This document shows positions 20,023 to 35,000 of a stretch of DNA of 64,000 nucleotides, one piece after another. The stretch spans positions 1,075,157 to 1,139,156 of the forward strand of contig JANPWX010000654.1 in assembly GCA_024734555.1 (NCBI GenBank). Direction: 5' to 3'. This DNA comes from Trochalopteron elliotii. Taxonomy: Eukaryota; Chordata; Aves; Passeriformes; Leiothrichidae. Position numbers and translations under genes: made by a program. The first letter of the stretch is position 1, and each line of letters begins with the position of its first letter. The notes below the pieces were generated by a model. That model was not told the origin of the DNA and made no database searches. It saw only the letters and a program-made list of their open reading frames with translations.

Positions 20023-23000
20023 CTGCAAAAGCAAGGACATCCAAGAGATGAATGACATGCTGCCAGCTGCTCCTTATCCACCAGTTCAGTAACCAAAAGG
20101 CCTTTTGCATTTGTAGCACTGGTTCTGTGATTGCAGACTGTTGTTACTGCCAGGGAAAGGGAGGCCCCTGAATCCCAGGTACAAATGCACCAGGGCCAGC
20201 TCTGATAACAAGAGGGTCTCAAAAAGCAGCAGCCCCAGGCACTGGGTTCTTAATGATGGGCCCACGAAATTGCTGAACCCACTTTTCCCCTGTTGGTACA
20301 ATAAAGCCTCAAGCTCCTGGTGTTCCCAAAACCCTGCAAGGCTGATCCCCAGGACCCCCCGTGCACGAGCAGAGCAGCAGAGTCCCTCCTCCGTCACCCT
20401 GAGTGACCAGAAGCTGTGCTGACAGTCCCGCGACCGAGGCACTCCCTCGGAGCTTTGTCCCTGTGCGCGCACAGGAGCTGAGCCGGGCAGTGCAGCCCCC
20501 CGTGCCCCACCCGCTGGAGGGAAGGGCCTGTGACAAGAACTACCTTGAGCTGCTGGAAGAACTCGTCCGCCTGCTGCGGGCTGAGGCGCAGCCCCCGGGC
20601 CAGCAGCGCCCGCAGCGCCGCCGCCACGTCCCGCGCCATGCGCACGTCCCCGCACACGTAGACGTGTCCCTGCTGCCCGTGCAGCACCTCGCACACGCGG
20701 GCCTCCAGCTGCCTCTGCAGGATGTCCTGGACATAGACCTGGGACACAAACACCATCAGCACACCGGGGCTCCGAAGGGCTGCCCTGAATCCTTGGTGCA
20801 GGGCTGTGCACCAAGGCTCTGAGTGCCCCATCTATTCCAGATCTATCTCGCACCACGGCAAAGGTGAAAAATGTCTTCAGGCTGCGCTTTACAAGCCCCA
20901 GATTTGGAAGCTGGGCCTGTCTCTTGACCAAGCTTGAGCAGACAAAAAACTCTTCTCTCTTCTATCTGCCAAAGTCTCCTAACTGCCAGGAGAGCTAAAA
21001 AGAGGGTAACTTTTGTGCTGTTCTTTTGTCCAGTCAAGATTCTTCTACGCAAAATTAATTTCCACGGTCACTGTGTCATTGAAATGGGGACAAATGGCCA
21101 GAGCCAACTCATTTCTAACTCATGGGCTAATCAAATCCTGGAAAATACAAGGTTTCTGAAAATATCCCAGTTCTAGCTCCAAAGGCTGTTTGCACTGTAC
21201 GTGCCTCTCTATGGCAGTGAGGAGTTATAACTGTAAAAGCAATTTATATCACAGCTTGCTTGTGCTGGAGTGCACAGGGAGATTTTCCTTCATTTGAAGG
21301 AGCTCAAACCTGCTCACAATACTCTGAAGCAAAATGCCAACATTTTTTTAAGAGCAAAGAGAGTCCAGACCTTAACTTGAGGGATGATTTTGGAGGAGTT
21401 AACCCTACAAGAACAAAGGAACCAGCCTTACTTTCTCTTGGCCAGGCAGCCTGGAGTAAGCTGTGTAGATGTCTCTCAGGACTCCCTTCCTCTTCATTTC
21501 CTCAGTTTCCTCTCTGTAGATGTGATCCATGTCTGGCTGCCGGCAGCCGAACAGTAAGATCATGTCCCCTCCTTTGAGCCCTGAAAGCAGCGTGGGGCAG
21601 TGGCTGAGGGCCCGGGGCAGTCACTGACAGAAGCGCTGGCACACGGCCGGGCCCTCCAGGTCACCGAACGGCCCCCGGCCCCGGGCACGGGCTCTGGGAG
21701 CGGTGCGCCGTTAGCCCGGGGGTGCCGATCGCTGCAGGGGCTCTGGGCTGACGCTTGTGCTGTCGCTGCTGCAGAGCCCTTGTCTGCAGGAGCGGAGTGA
21801 CCCCGAGCCAGCCCTGCCCGGGGCCCCGCACGTACCTCTGTGCTCCAGGTCATAGAGGCGCTGCAGCCAGAAACTCCTGAAGGGAGCAACCCCCGTGCCC
21901 GCCCCGATCAGAAGGCAGGGCTTGGTCGGGTCCTCCGGGAGGTGGAACTCATTAGCACTAAAATGCAAGAACATGTTAATTAGGTAACTGGTTTCTGACT
22001 GAGATTCACGTTCAGTTGCCTGAATGACGGTGGGCAGCACAGGCCAAGTCCCCAGACTGAAAGCAGCAGTGGGGCTGAGCTGGGTGCTCCTTCTTCCCTC
22101 CCCTTCCCTTGCTCTGCACTGGAGAAGCCGACAGTGGGGATGGGGTCATAGGAATAGAAGCAATTCAGAATTTTCTAATGATTTGTGATTTTACTAAATG
22201 TAAGGCATAGTAAAAGACCTCATCTCTGGAAGACAGGGAATTCCCTCTCTTCTCAGAGAGAAGCTATTCCAACTTCAACTCATCAGTCACTTGAAAATAT
22301 CCCAAGAAAGGAAAGCCACTGAAGAAGCTGAAGTAAGAACTCTTCTTTGTGCTGTTTAATTTCCTTTACCTGCGGATGAAGCAGGGAACAGTCTCATTGA
22401 GCTCTATCGTGTTCAGCCACGTGCTGCACACTCCGTGGTGCAAAGGCCCTTCTCCATCTAAAAGCAGAGCAAGGCAGAACACCTCAGTCAGCACCCAAAA
22501 GCCCTCTGTTTTTTTAAAAAAGAACAGTTTATACTTAAAATCATAGTTTTAGAATAAATCTTTGTCTAGTAATGATTTATAAAACACGGATACACTGATG
22601 ATGGTGCAGGATTTTAGCAAATCTTGGCCCAGGCTGAACACCTGCCCTGCAGGTACTATTCTGCAGGTATGACAACACAAATTTTGTATTACAGATAAGC
22701 TTCATGCTGTATGGCAGACAGTTTTTTCCTGAACCACAATGTAGCCTCAATACCATTTAATTAAGAGAGAGATGAAAAGAACATTTCATTACCTCTTGTC
22801 CTGTAGTTTACAACTGCAACTGTCAGATGAATCTCTCTGGCTGTCATGTCACAGGAGGAGCTGACAGAATAGTACCTGGGCTTCAGAAGTGGCAGCTGAG
22901 TCAGCAGGAAAGCTGTGGACACCTCAGCAGAGGGGAACTCCTCCAGGACCTCCAAGATGTTTGGTCTGTTGTAAAACTTCCATTTGTTGTATTCTTCTGT

Positions 23001-26000
23001 GCTCTAAAAGCCAAAGGGGATCACCACAATGTTACCAGGTCATGCTGAGTTCAGGAGAGCAGATGTATTGGAAATGTCACTTATAAATGAGATTCTTGCT
23101 TTACATTCAATTAAATATGCAGGTAAAACAACAGAGTTCTCAAAATTGTGCCAGAACCAATACTGGGGTTTCCTAAGAAATAATTTAGTTTTGAACACAG
23201 AAGTTCAGAACCCCCACTACAACATTCTCAGCCACCAGCTCTCTCAGTGAGGATGCAGAAACTGAAGTAGAATCCATTTCTCAGCTCCCTGTCATGGCAC
23301 ATCCATGAAATTTGTAGTCCCAGATCCTGACTCTTCCCCAGCCTCCCTGAACCTGGGTAGGAGGAGCCAGCACTTACCACAACTGTGAGTCATTACTTAA
23401 AGCCACATCCCTCTGACTCTCAGGGTAGCAAATTCTCTTGACAAAACCATCTACCAGCTCTCTTGCAGCTCCTCCACGTGTGAAGTGTGAGGTCTTTAGG
23501 GGTGTCTCATCAGAAACCACCTCCAGGCAAGAGAACCAGGCAGGCAAATGACCCACCCAGAACCACACAGGAAACACCAGATCTTGGTTCCCACGCCCAA
23601 GATGAGCCTCAAGACCCCTCTTTCTCTCACTGTGGTTGGCTTTCCAAGACCACAGAATATGTAACAGAGACAGAAAAGTCCATCACTACAAAAAATTCTT
23701 AAGCTTCTACTACAAAGAGCATCAGAGGGCCCAGTGCACAGCACTGCAAACAAAACTCCAGCCCTAAGGCTCACCTGACACAACACCTCCAGCCTCTTCT
23801 TGTCTCCTTCCTCTGTCACCAGCTGGGAGAGTTTTCTTAGCAACTGTTGGGAGGGTGGAGTAGTGATATCAAGCAAGTATGTCAAAGCCTCGGGTAGTGT
23901 GCAGGCTGGAATCTTTTTGTGACTTGTCCAGTATCCACCTCGAAATGAGGGAAAGAAAAGGACACTTAGCAACACCCACACTATTTGACAGCTGTAGAGC
24001 TTTGCAAAACTCAGTGTCCTTCAAAATACCCCTTCAGGTGAGGGTGCAACAGGTCTAGACCACAGGGCCTTTCTGAAAGAGGTTATTGTGAGGTTTTGAA
24101 TGTTTTGTAAGGGATGGATCTGACACAGAAAAGTTCATGACAACAAAACACCACTTGGAAAGTCAGTCTTTCACTTGGGGAAACTGTCTTTCTGTGTTCC
24201 AGAATCCTATGATTGTTCCTGCTAGAATGGGAAAGATGGATAGGACATATAAGTCTATTTTAGGACTCTTACATGTAGCAACAATAAGCAAACTATTGAT
24301 TAATTTAATTGCAGTCAATGGCCAATTCAGCAACTGAATTACAGTGTCACCTCAGGTACCTCTGCAAACCCTGAGAAAACATGATTTTGCCAGAAAGGGC
24401 AAAATCAGAACCAAGAATTATAAGAAGAACCAAAAAGCAGCAACAAAATCCTATTGAAACTTTAGAAAATGATCACAGAATCAAATTCAGTCCAAAAATT
24501 CTTAGGAATTTTAAGGGAATCTGTCCAACATCCTCTGTTGTTTTGTCTGAAGAGACCCAACTCACCATCAATGCAGGTTTCAAGCCTGATGATCTGATCA
24601 GCTGGAGGGGCATCCTTGACATGTGCAATAATGCCATGGACTAATTCTGCCTGGTTGTTTGGGAAAATCCCAACGTGCTCCCCAGGAAGGTAGTGCACTT
24701 CCTGATCAGTCTCACAGTGGAGTTTGACCAGAATGGTAGAACGACTGGATAGCAAAGAAAGAGAAATGAGACAGATCTTGGTTACATGGACAGGATTTCC
24801 CTTGAATTGCAGAGGAAAGGAACAAATCTGCAGTGGCAGTTGGCAAGGGCTCCCTTGTGTTCATTACCAAATACCAGACCAGCTTAAGGCTTCACAGAGA
24901 CTTAAACAAATCAGATTCCAGGTATGTGAAGTACTTGTATCCAAACCAACTGGGTGCTGAAGTTCTGCCTGGTCTGTCCAGTACAGAATAAACATGCCTG
25001 GAATCAGCCAGTGGAAGTGCTGTCCCACTGCAGACTGCACAGCTCACATGATCCTACTAAGGACAGTACAAAATTCCTATATATTTTTGTGATAACTGCA
25101 GGGAGAAGATGTTTATAACCAGGCACTTTGGAGGGTTAAGAAGATTTTAGTAAAATGTAGTATTGCAGTATTCAAAAGAATGAGGTAGCATACCTGGACT
25201 TCAAACTTTGAAGATTCTGCCTGAATTTCAGCTTCATGGGAATTATATCCTTGCCATGAATGCTTGCAAGAGCTGGTGAGAAAAGAAGATATGACTCTTG
25301 GTAACTCTATGATTAGGTTTGTTTAAAATATCTTCAAATAATGTGCAGAGGAGAACTGAACCACACTTTCCCTAGAAGGTGACCAACCATCAGTCAGTTG
25401 TGTGTGCCCCATTCCCTGACTAAAAGCAGTTCATCTCAGCTTTGTTCCTCTGGGGCTGTCTAAACGTGTGATAGTTCCAGTGTTATTGTGCTGGAAAAGA
25501 TAACTTGTGTACAATGTAAACCAGTGTCTTTTTAAATCTGACCATGTATTCATTACATGCATTCTGCCATCCAGCAGGGCCAAGAGCACTTCTGAGAAAC
25601 CTTCACAGTTCAGCCCCTCTGAAGCAGCAAAGACAGAGGGAGGGGAAGGTGGGAGCAATACCTTTAGCCAGGTCCATGGGCTGGTAGTCCTGCACTAGCC
25701 TGTAATTGGCAGGGTCCCAGCTTTCCTCAGAGGTGTAGATCTTAGGCAACTGAATACTGTCTCTCCCACGGACGTTAAAAAAGTCACAGGCAGTCTAGAT
25801 AAAAAAAACACAGAAATAAAGGCTATTCACAGTAAAAAAATATATTCTTAGCAATGTTAAAATCCTAATAAAGAGCTATCAGTTTCACAGATTGCTGGTT
25901 TTTAGTGCCCCTGGTGTGTGCGTTCAGTGAGTTCAGTAAGGTTCCACTTCTATAACAGTATAGCTAAAAAAGATCTACTGCAAAAAATTCAGATGTTTGA

Positions 26001-29000
26001 TGCTACACTTGTTCATACTGAGCATTCCATTACCCAAAAGGGTTCACACAATTTTGTGCAGATATTAAAATATGACAGAAAAGGGACCCAGTTCCCTCTC
26101 CAAGTTAGGCAAGCAGTAGAGAAGAGGGGAGTTCCAAATTCAGATATAAATTCAGATGTTTGGTTTCCTTCATTTTCCCTCATTTCTATGGGAACTGAAC
26201 TAAAATGAATGGATGAATGACTAGGATATGAGATGTGTTTCTGTATTCACCTTGAAAGCATTGACTGCCCAGCTGCGGAAAGCTTCTTCTTGCCCACTGA
26301 GTGCATCCCCTTCCCCTACTGGAGTGAGCTGGGAAGCCCCGAGTTGGGCCAGTTTCTCGTCAATGGTATGAGCAAAGGCACAGAACTCTGGGTACATGCT
26401 GGAGCCCAGCCCAAACACAGCATATCTGCAGAAGGAGATGAAAAGAAGATTGCTGTGTTATGCTATTATGGAGTGCTAAAGGACTCAATCACATGCAAAC
26501 CAAACAACAAAGTATTTTTACCTAATTTTATTTTTCAGCAGTTTCAGTCTGAGCAAGGAGTCCTTAAAGGTCTGCATAAAAATACATAAAACATTTAAGG
26601 TTAGCAAAATACTCTGGTTTAAGAAAGAATACTCTGATTTGAAACCTGATCCATATCTTACTGAAGGACATGAGATAAATGAAAGGTTTGTCTTTGGTCT
26701 TTAAGTGAGTCTCACACACACTTCTGAGGTGGACATTACCTTTCCGTTACCTGGAGAATCTCCATTTCCAAAAGTGCTAGTAACCACTAAAAGAAGTGTT
26801 TCTTTTTCCAGGTCACCAATGTTGTAGGCGTCCATGCACAGAATCTGGAAGGAATAAAGCTCATGAGACATTGCTAGCAGACATAAGTACTAGCCTTAGG
26901 TATCTCAGATGACTACTGACCAAACTTACGCAGCATTATGCTAAATGAATACAAAATCAAAATTCTCGTCTGACTGGTATTTACAGAACATTCAAAACAC
27001 AGTTTTGGAGAATGGAAAAGCCTGCAGAAGCCAAGCTCCTGTCTCCAGGTGGGGTGGGTGATCTGTCCTGCTCACCTTAGTGCTGAAGGCACAGCTGAAG
27101 AGGCTGCACAGGTTGTTGGCCAGTGTCTCTGACTTGCCCGTCTCTGTGGCGTAGATCACGGTCACCTTGGCCCTGGTGGCCATCGCTCCCCGCATCAGTG
27201 AGGATGCAAAGAGCACAGCCCTGGGGAAAGAACAATCACACACAGCTTGGAATGGAGCTACACTAATTCAGGCTGATTCACAAACAAGCTAGGAAAGACT
27301 GAGCTTGAGCGTGGCTTTTCTTTGGAAGATGGTTCAGAAGCAACACACTCTAGATAGCCCTGAGCAAGAACTTTAGATAGGAATGCTACCTCAGGCTGGA
27401 CAGGTACGGCTACGATTCAAACCACTCAAGAGGTCCCTGCTGTAATAATTTTTTTAAAGGAAGTAGAGCAGAAACATTACAAGAATAGAATAGTTGGACA
27501 AAGTATGAAGAACCTTATTTGAACAACTTACTTTGCCAAGATGCTAAACTTTATTTCTTTTTTCTTTGGCCTCCGGGTCTCATCATGCCACACATGTGTT
27601 TTCCATGCATCCACCTTTAAAAAAAAAAGTTATGCTTTAGCTAAGGAATGAAACAATTTGTGTATCTTTTGTGTATCAAACTGAATCTGTATATACAACC
27701 CTCTGAGTAGAAATACGGGATCAGTCTCTGGTGCATTAAACTGCATTTTACTTAAGGCCAGAGAATTCAACAGAGCTAACAGCACCTCCCATTATAAAAC
27801 AGCAGCTATAAAATAGCTGCTGTCTGTTACCTCTGAATCTGTCTAGTGAACTTTCAGGAACCAGGGCTTGGCACCCAGACTCCCTGAGGTCATGTATTGC
27901 ACCTGCACTGCTGAGGTTGTCTGCTAGAGTCGGTTTTTCTTTTTGATGATGTGTACCTGGTAGTAATAGAAGGGTGTGAGGACATAGTTCAGCATCTCCT
28001 GGTGGAACACGGGCGTTATGCTGCCCGACATGGGCGGCACGATCCACACCCAGTCTGCGGGGCAGCCGCCCCGCGCGCGGAACTCGCTCTGCATGTACTT
28101 CATGAAGGACTCGGCGGCCGAGTGGTGATCCATGATGGTCACATTATGCTTCTGCAACAATGGCAAAAAGAAAAACATGCATTAAGAACCCTAGTTTGCC
28201 CTTCCACCTAGTGTAGCTAAAGTAATTCTCTTGCTGTGGTCAATATTTCAAGGACTTTACTCTGAGTCAAGGGAATATAGATGGGAAAATACTATCAGCA
28301 GTTACTGTAAAGATACAGATTGAGGTGTGGGCCTTTGATTAGGAACTCTTAGATCTTTTCTTTAACATCAGCATTTTACCTCTGCAGCACTGGGAATGCA
28401 TGCTGCAAAGCCTCTGACTCACTTTTACCCACTTTTCATATTGTCATGGTATGTTAAACTGTAATTGAAAATGAAATATATTAATCCAATGGCTTTACAT
28501 AAGTTTTTAAAAGTAGATAAATATGTTAAAAGGATAAAAAAATCTTGCCCTTAACTTCCTTTTCTTTTTTCTCTTCCTTCTGCCTTTACCTGTGAGGAAA
28601 TAAGAATTCCTCTACTTTCTCAGGTGTAAATCAAGAATAACTCTATTGGAATCATAATGCTGTCTCCATTGAGTGAGAGGAGAAAGGGATAGTGAGTGTT
28701 CAGTGTCTCTCCAGATCCCATACTCAGTGATTTACCTGGAAGCTGTGAAGCACAGCCACATTGACCTCTACAACAGCTCGATCCTTCCATAATGATGACA
28801 GGTTGTTTGTCTCCAGTCCCATTCTGCTCCCTACTTCCTACATGTGAAAAAGAGAGAGAAAAGGGAAAAAGAAATTTACTATATAGAATCTAGACCCCAT
28901 GATTTCTCAACCTCATCAACTTTGTATCAGGAAAAAGTCATGCAGAAGGGGAAAGAGTCAGTCTCATGTTGGGGAAAGTGATGGCAGCAGAAGCACCTGA

Positions 29001-32000
29001 GATTAAAGGTACCCTGGAATTTTGGAGTTCTGGTTCTTGAGGACGTTCCACCTTCATAAAGAAGGGAGTGGTTCCCTCCCATCCCAGTGAACACTGATAG
29101 TGTCTCTTATCCAAAACTGTTGCTGCAGTGAGCTCCCTCCCTTTGCAGCCCAGCCCAGCTCCCCTCCAGCAGGTACCTTCAGGATGTTGTAGCGCTGAGC
29201 GTCGCAGAAGTCCCGCACTCCAATCTCTGTCCCCATGTACCAGCCATTGAAAGGACACCCGGTGAACTCCAGCCCTCCCACCTCCAGCAGCATGTTGGCC
29301 ACAGCAGGCAGCCCATACCACTGCAGGCCCAGCTCCTTAAACCACTCGTACCTGCCAAACAAGCAGCTTGAGTTATTATTTGTGTGTCTTTTCCTCCAAA
29401 ACCAGAAAAGCACAGGAAGATGAAGAGTACCAATTGTAGGAGGAACCCCTGGACCAGGGTCTGCAGAAACTCACAGCAGTTTTCTGTGAAGTATTTGGGA
29501 ATCACCAGCTACAGGAGCTGCAGAACCATATTACAGAGTTCTGCAATCTGCAGGCCAGTCCCAAGCAAACAAGAAGAGAAAAACAGTAAGAGAAAGGCAA
29601 TAAACACTGCTATGAGTGCAATGTTACATGTGTATTACTCTAGCATAAGAAATTAAGGTTTTTAAAATTCTGAATATAATTGAAATGTAGGTTGGGAAAA
29701 AAGTCTTCCAACAAAACTGTAATTTGCTTCCTTAATTTAAATCTCATTTCATTGTTCTAACAGGTATTTTAGCTTTCAGGATGATTTACCATCATTTCAT
29801 CCTGACAAAGAACTCATAAAACAACTGCCACAGGCGCAGCCCAATAACCTGCCAAGGTGAGGCAGAGGCAAAAATGCAATTACCTAAATCTTGTGTGCTT
29901 ACTTTGGATGCTCCATTGGCACTTGGAGGACAATTTCTGGAGGTATTTCAAATATTTCTGGGTCTTGGCCATTTGCTTGGAGAACAAGTGGAAGTACATC
30001 AAAGCGGCCATATTTCGGCTTCCACCCAAGCTCAATGCACAACTGCAAATACAGAAAGCACATTTTGTGTTCTTTTCAGGTTTCCCCTTCAGATCTGAAG
30101 ACAAAAGAATTTTAACCCTCTGAAACCTGCTGAGGTAAATTCTAAGTGAAAAAGGTTCTCTTTGCCATTCAAACAATATTGAGTCATGCTGAAGTACTGG
30201 TTGTGTCCCTGGTCGTGTCCCCTGACAGTATTAGCTCACCCTGTTCTGAGATGGAGGGCAACGCTTTTATATCAGAACTGTAGGAAATTATTGTTCCAGG
30301 AAACTACTGAACCTGGGGCAGAACATCCCATTCACCCCTTATCTCCCTCCCACTGTGCGTAAACATGTGAGGTTTATCCCCAGGGAGGTGGGAGCAGCAG
30401 TGGGGGTGAGAGAGAGGTGGGCAGCAGCAGCAGCAGTGGTGGTGAGAGGTGGGCAGCAGCAGCAGCAGTGGTGGTGAGAGGTGGGAGAAGCAGCAGCAGT
30501 GGTGGTGGTGAGAGGTGGGAGCAGCAGCAGTGGTGGTGAGAGGTGGGAGAAGCAGCAGCAGCAGTGGTGGTGAGAGGTGGGAGCAGCAGCAGTGGTGGTG
30601 GTGAGAGGTGGGAGAAGCAGCAGCAGCAGCAGTGGTGGTGAGAGGTGGGAGCAGCAGCAGCAGTGGTGGTGAGAGGTGGGAGAAGCAGCAGCAGCAGTGG
30701 TGGTGAGAGGTGGGCAGCAGCAGCAGAGGGGTGGGTTTGGAGCTGTACCTGGGTGAACTCCAGGGTGGCAGGGTCTCCAAGCACAGAGCCATCTGGCAGT
30801 GTGTAGCCAGCGTAGCGGATCAGCTGGCTGTTCCACACACGGAAATCGTGCCGCCCGTCCGTCCTCTGCGGGAACACCGTGATGGCCGACCTGCCCACGG
30901 GACAGCACACACCTTACAACACATCCCCACTGCTCACACAGAAACTGCTACCAGCAGGAAACATTCTACATTGCTGAAATCGTTCATCCTCTTTACCCAC
31001 CTCCCCAAATCTTCAAATTATCTCTTTGCCCCAGGAATTGCAAGAGGTTTTGTAACATCAGCCATGAAAGTTATAAATTTTCAAGATGGTTGATGGAACA
31101 CATGAGAGGAAAATGTAGGTACCAGGAAAATTAAGAGCAGAGACAAGTTGTCAAATTGTTTATAGACAGACCATTTCATGTATTTTTGATGCCAGATCTG
31201 GATGTGATTTTTGTTGTTTAAAATTAAAATTAGAGACCTACCTTATATTACCATTGTTTGTGGAATACTGAATATGATTACAGAGATGCTCAAACATTTC
31301 CTTGGCTGTTTTACAGTCCCGTGCATCAAACACCTGTATGTTTCCAACAGAAATGTAAAGAAGAAGACTAATTTTGAAACAGTAATGCAAAGTTGTTATT
31401 TTTCCTATGCACTTAAGGAATGGAAAGATTGTGACTCCACTAGGAAAGGTTCATTTTTATAGTTCTGAAATGCATCATTTTCACCCATAACAATCCACCA
31501 AGGACCAAAACATGCAGCCAGTTCCATGACACACCTGGTTTCTATACTACTACACATTTTCATTCAGCCATGAAGCAGAGAACTATAAAGAAACCAATCT
31601 CCTGATATGGACAGGAGGGAGTCCTCCTCAGCTGAAAGAGTGACATGTTCTAGCAAAGGAAAGGACGTTGCTCTCAGCCACAGCAGAGGACTGTTTGGCT
31701 AGAGCTTAGGTGTAGATCACAGCTCACCTGCAGGTTGGACCACTGGATCCTCCCGATGCACCTGGGCGCGTTCCTCCAGGCCTGCTTGGCAGCAAAGATC
31801 AGCTCATCCTTTGTCAGCTGGTAGGTTCCTGTTGTTTCTATCTCCTTGGTCACTGCTTCCACCCGGGCCAGATGTTCTTCAGTTTTTGACCTTTTGACCA
31901 GGAAACAGCCATGAGAAGAAATAGTGAGAATTTCAAAGTGCAGACGTTCTCTTTATGTTTTGGCTTCAGAATTTAAGACTTGTCCTTACGGAGTGCAAGG

Positions 32001-35000
32001 ACACAGCTTATGGGCCCCATGAAGAAACTAGCACAGTAGAAATTTAAGTAGTGACACCATCCTTTCACCACCCAATACATGCACAGATTGGCCACAAGCT
32101 ATTCTGTGTAAGTTTTTGGTTTAAATTTGGATTTTCTAGATTAATTTGAAAAAAAATCACAAGGAAATGAAAACCAGAGAACAGGTGAGTTTCAGGGCAC
32201 ATGTGGGCTGAGTGACTGTCTTCTCAAGTTTCATTGTGTTTACAAGGCCACAGCTCTTCTGAGTAAAGTAAGATTTTCATTCCTAAAAGGAAGTGCTGAG
32301 CAATTCCTTTGTCAGTAAAACCAACTCTAAAATTCTTGAGTTTGATAACAGAGAGTGAAGTCAAAACATTAGAAAATGTTTATCACAGCAGAGACAAAAA
32401 TTGTTTTGTTGTCTTACAGACAGAATGAAAATAGCCTACACTGTCTGAGAGTTTTCACATTTTCAGCAAGATGAAAGATCAAGGGCAAGCATGTGAGATA
32501 GTGTAAATCAATGTGATCAAACAGCCATGGGCAGAGACACAGGGATGTGCAAATGCAATAGGCTGGTGAGGACAGCCTGTGTGTAAGACAGGGACTTTCA
32601 GACAGATTTAGAGGGAGGAAAGATTTGCAAGGAGTTCAAAGTGTCTAAAGAAGTGGCCATTATGTGGCTGAGTCCCTTTGAAAGTTTGATAGTGTTTTTT
32701 AATGGGATGAGCAAACACTGAACTGTTGCTTGAGAGCTCATCGTGTGGAATGTCACTGCAAGCCCTTGGACATCAACCAGCTCTTCCAGCACTTCCTGCA
32801 GCAAGATGCCTCTGCACCATGGCTGTTTTTGTGAAAACACAAACCCCTCTCAGAATGCTCAGTGAGTTATGTTGATAGCACAGAGCAAGGGGGAGAAGCT
32901 ACACTGGCCTTCCAATCTTTGGCTAAAGCCTTGAGAGGAACACAGAGAAAAGATACTTGGAACAGCACAAACAAAAGGCATTATCCACATTGGGACTGAT
33001 GTGAGTGCAGCTAATCCCAAGAAAACAGAAGATAACACTCTGGCAGAGAGTCCACAGTGTATTGGAATGTAGCACACTCCAAAAGGATGGAGCTGAGGAG
33101 TGCATGGCCCTGAGTCGTTCCCTGTGTTCCCAAGATCTTGGATTGGCAGACGGAGCACATGAAGTGCAATGAGAGTTTTATTTAGCATTTTTAACAGTCC
33201 TTACGTATTTTTGAATGCATGCTATGTAACAGGATAGTTACCAAGAGCTGTGAAGAAACCAAACCCTCCTGGAGGCTCACAGACAGATAGGTAGGTAGAG
33301 GATTTTATACCAAAAATCAAGTTGACTTACTCTTTAAATGAACTGTAGTACTGATTGATGAAGTCTATTGCCTGAGGTAAAAGTTCTTCCAGTGGAACTG
33401 GCCCATCTCTGGTACCTCTCGTCATGCCCTTTGGAGTCATGAGTGACCCTTGGCAGGCTTTGTTCCGGCAATTCATAACCTGAAAAACAATAACATGTCA
33501 AAAAACAACGTTGCACTCTGTATCCTTCAAAATTTTTGAAAACTCCCAATTCATATTTCCATATTTTACCTCTTTTGCAGTCAGGTGTAGTGTGTCAAGA
33601 AAGCTGGATCCATCTTCCAAGTTTCTTACATTTACATGTCTTGGACATCTTGATATTTGGGTTGAAACTTTGATGCCATTTGGAGAGAGATTCTGGGCAG
33701 AGAACAGATAAAAATGCATACTGTCTTCAGACCTATTGAATATCTTTCAGTTTCATTTTATAGTTAATGTTAATATCAAAATATTTCAGATTAAATTCAA
33801 GAAACTAGATATAAATGTGATCTGCTCCAACATGATTATTTGACTATAAAACTACTGAGCTAATCTACAGTTTGATATGAAATGGGGGAAAAAATATTTT
33901 TGTGCTAATCAAACAGTGTCTGCCACTACAAATACCTTAATAATTTCAGTAAGTCCTCTGAGTATCTCTGAGCATTATAGTCACAGTCTCAGGAAAACAG
34001 TGAACCAATTTTAGAGCAGGACAGGTTTGTTACTAAAGGTTTGCAAAGATGTATAAAGGAATCAGGCATCCCAGTCCCCATGGGGATCACCTCTTCCTTT
34101 AAGTTTTATCAATGCTCCATTTTTGTCAGAAAAGAACATTCACCCAAGGATGTCCCAGCAGTCCTGGCCTCCTGCAGCCACAGTCAGACCTCACAGGAGA
34201 ACGTGGAGCAGCTGTGAGCAGCAAGCACCACTCAAGTGAACTGTTCCTATCAAACAATGTTCCTATCAATCAAACAGACCTCTCCTCCCTCCCTGGGCTT
34301 TGCTGGAGTTACGATGGGCGGTGTCTCCATCTGCGTCTTGCTTGGATCGTGCACTTTGGCATCATCCTTTTCTGAGCTTCAACAGAGAGAAAGAAAAGTC
34401 AGTACAAGGTAAGGTGCTTTATGTTAGGCTTTGCTCTCAGCATCTGCAGGAGATGCTCAGTGCTGTCACTGAAATATGTACTGAGCCCATACCCCAGCAG
34501 TGGCAGTGGGCAGGACTCAGTAGTAAAGGCATAGTATCCCCCTTCCCAGAGCACTGTGTAGAAGGGAGGATATGAAACCTGAAATAAGTAACACCCTGAA
34601 GGCTGAGAAATTTAAGATGCATGTGCAACTCATTTTATACAGTGTTGTGTATGAACTGCACCACAGAAACTACTTCACCAACTTAATTACAGTATAAATA
34701 ATCACTTTGCTATTTTTATAGCATACACACCTCCTCAGAGTTAGAATACCTGAAACCATGATAACAAATAACTTTAAGACTATGAAAGAGAAAACAAGAT
34801 TATTTATTATCCTCAATGACTGTTTAACACAAGTGTTTAATGTTCATTACCAAGTTACACCACCCAGAGACCCACAGTTCTTTGGTCAATATCAGTATTT
34901 TGGAAACATATTACAGGTTTCTCCAGGACCCAAACCACTTAACATCTTCCCTTTTCCAATCAAAGATAAACTATGAAACCATTAAAATCCAGGATCTTAC

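Noticed and set aside
26740..26751. Earlier donor CCAG|GTAACG for NOS2 exon 15
   Set aside because: It leaves phase 1 and the next exon then hits a stop; the later donor gives SPGNGK-TFKDS in frame.
30385..30727. Regular repeats resembling a CRISPR array
   Set aside because: There are no unique spacers; units are contiguous and the locus is a vertebrate intron.
30304..30910. Minus-strand frames rich in Leu, Cys and His (up to 189 codons)
   Set aside because: All three frames are open because of the minisatellite; the frames run from NOS2 exon 8 through its donor into the repeat.
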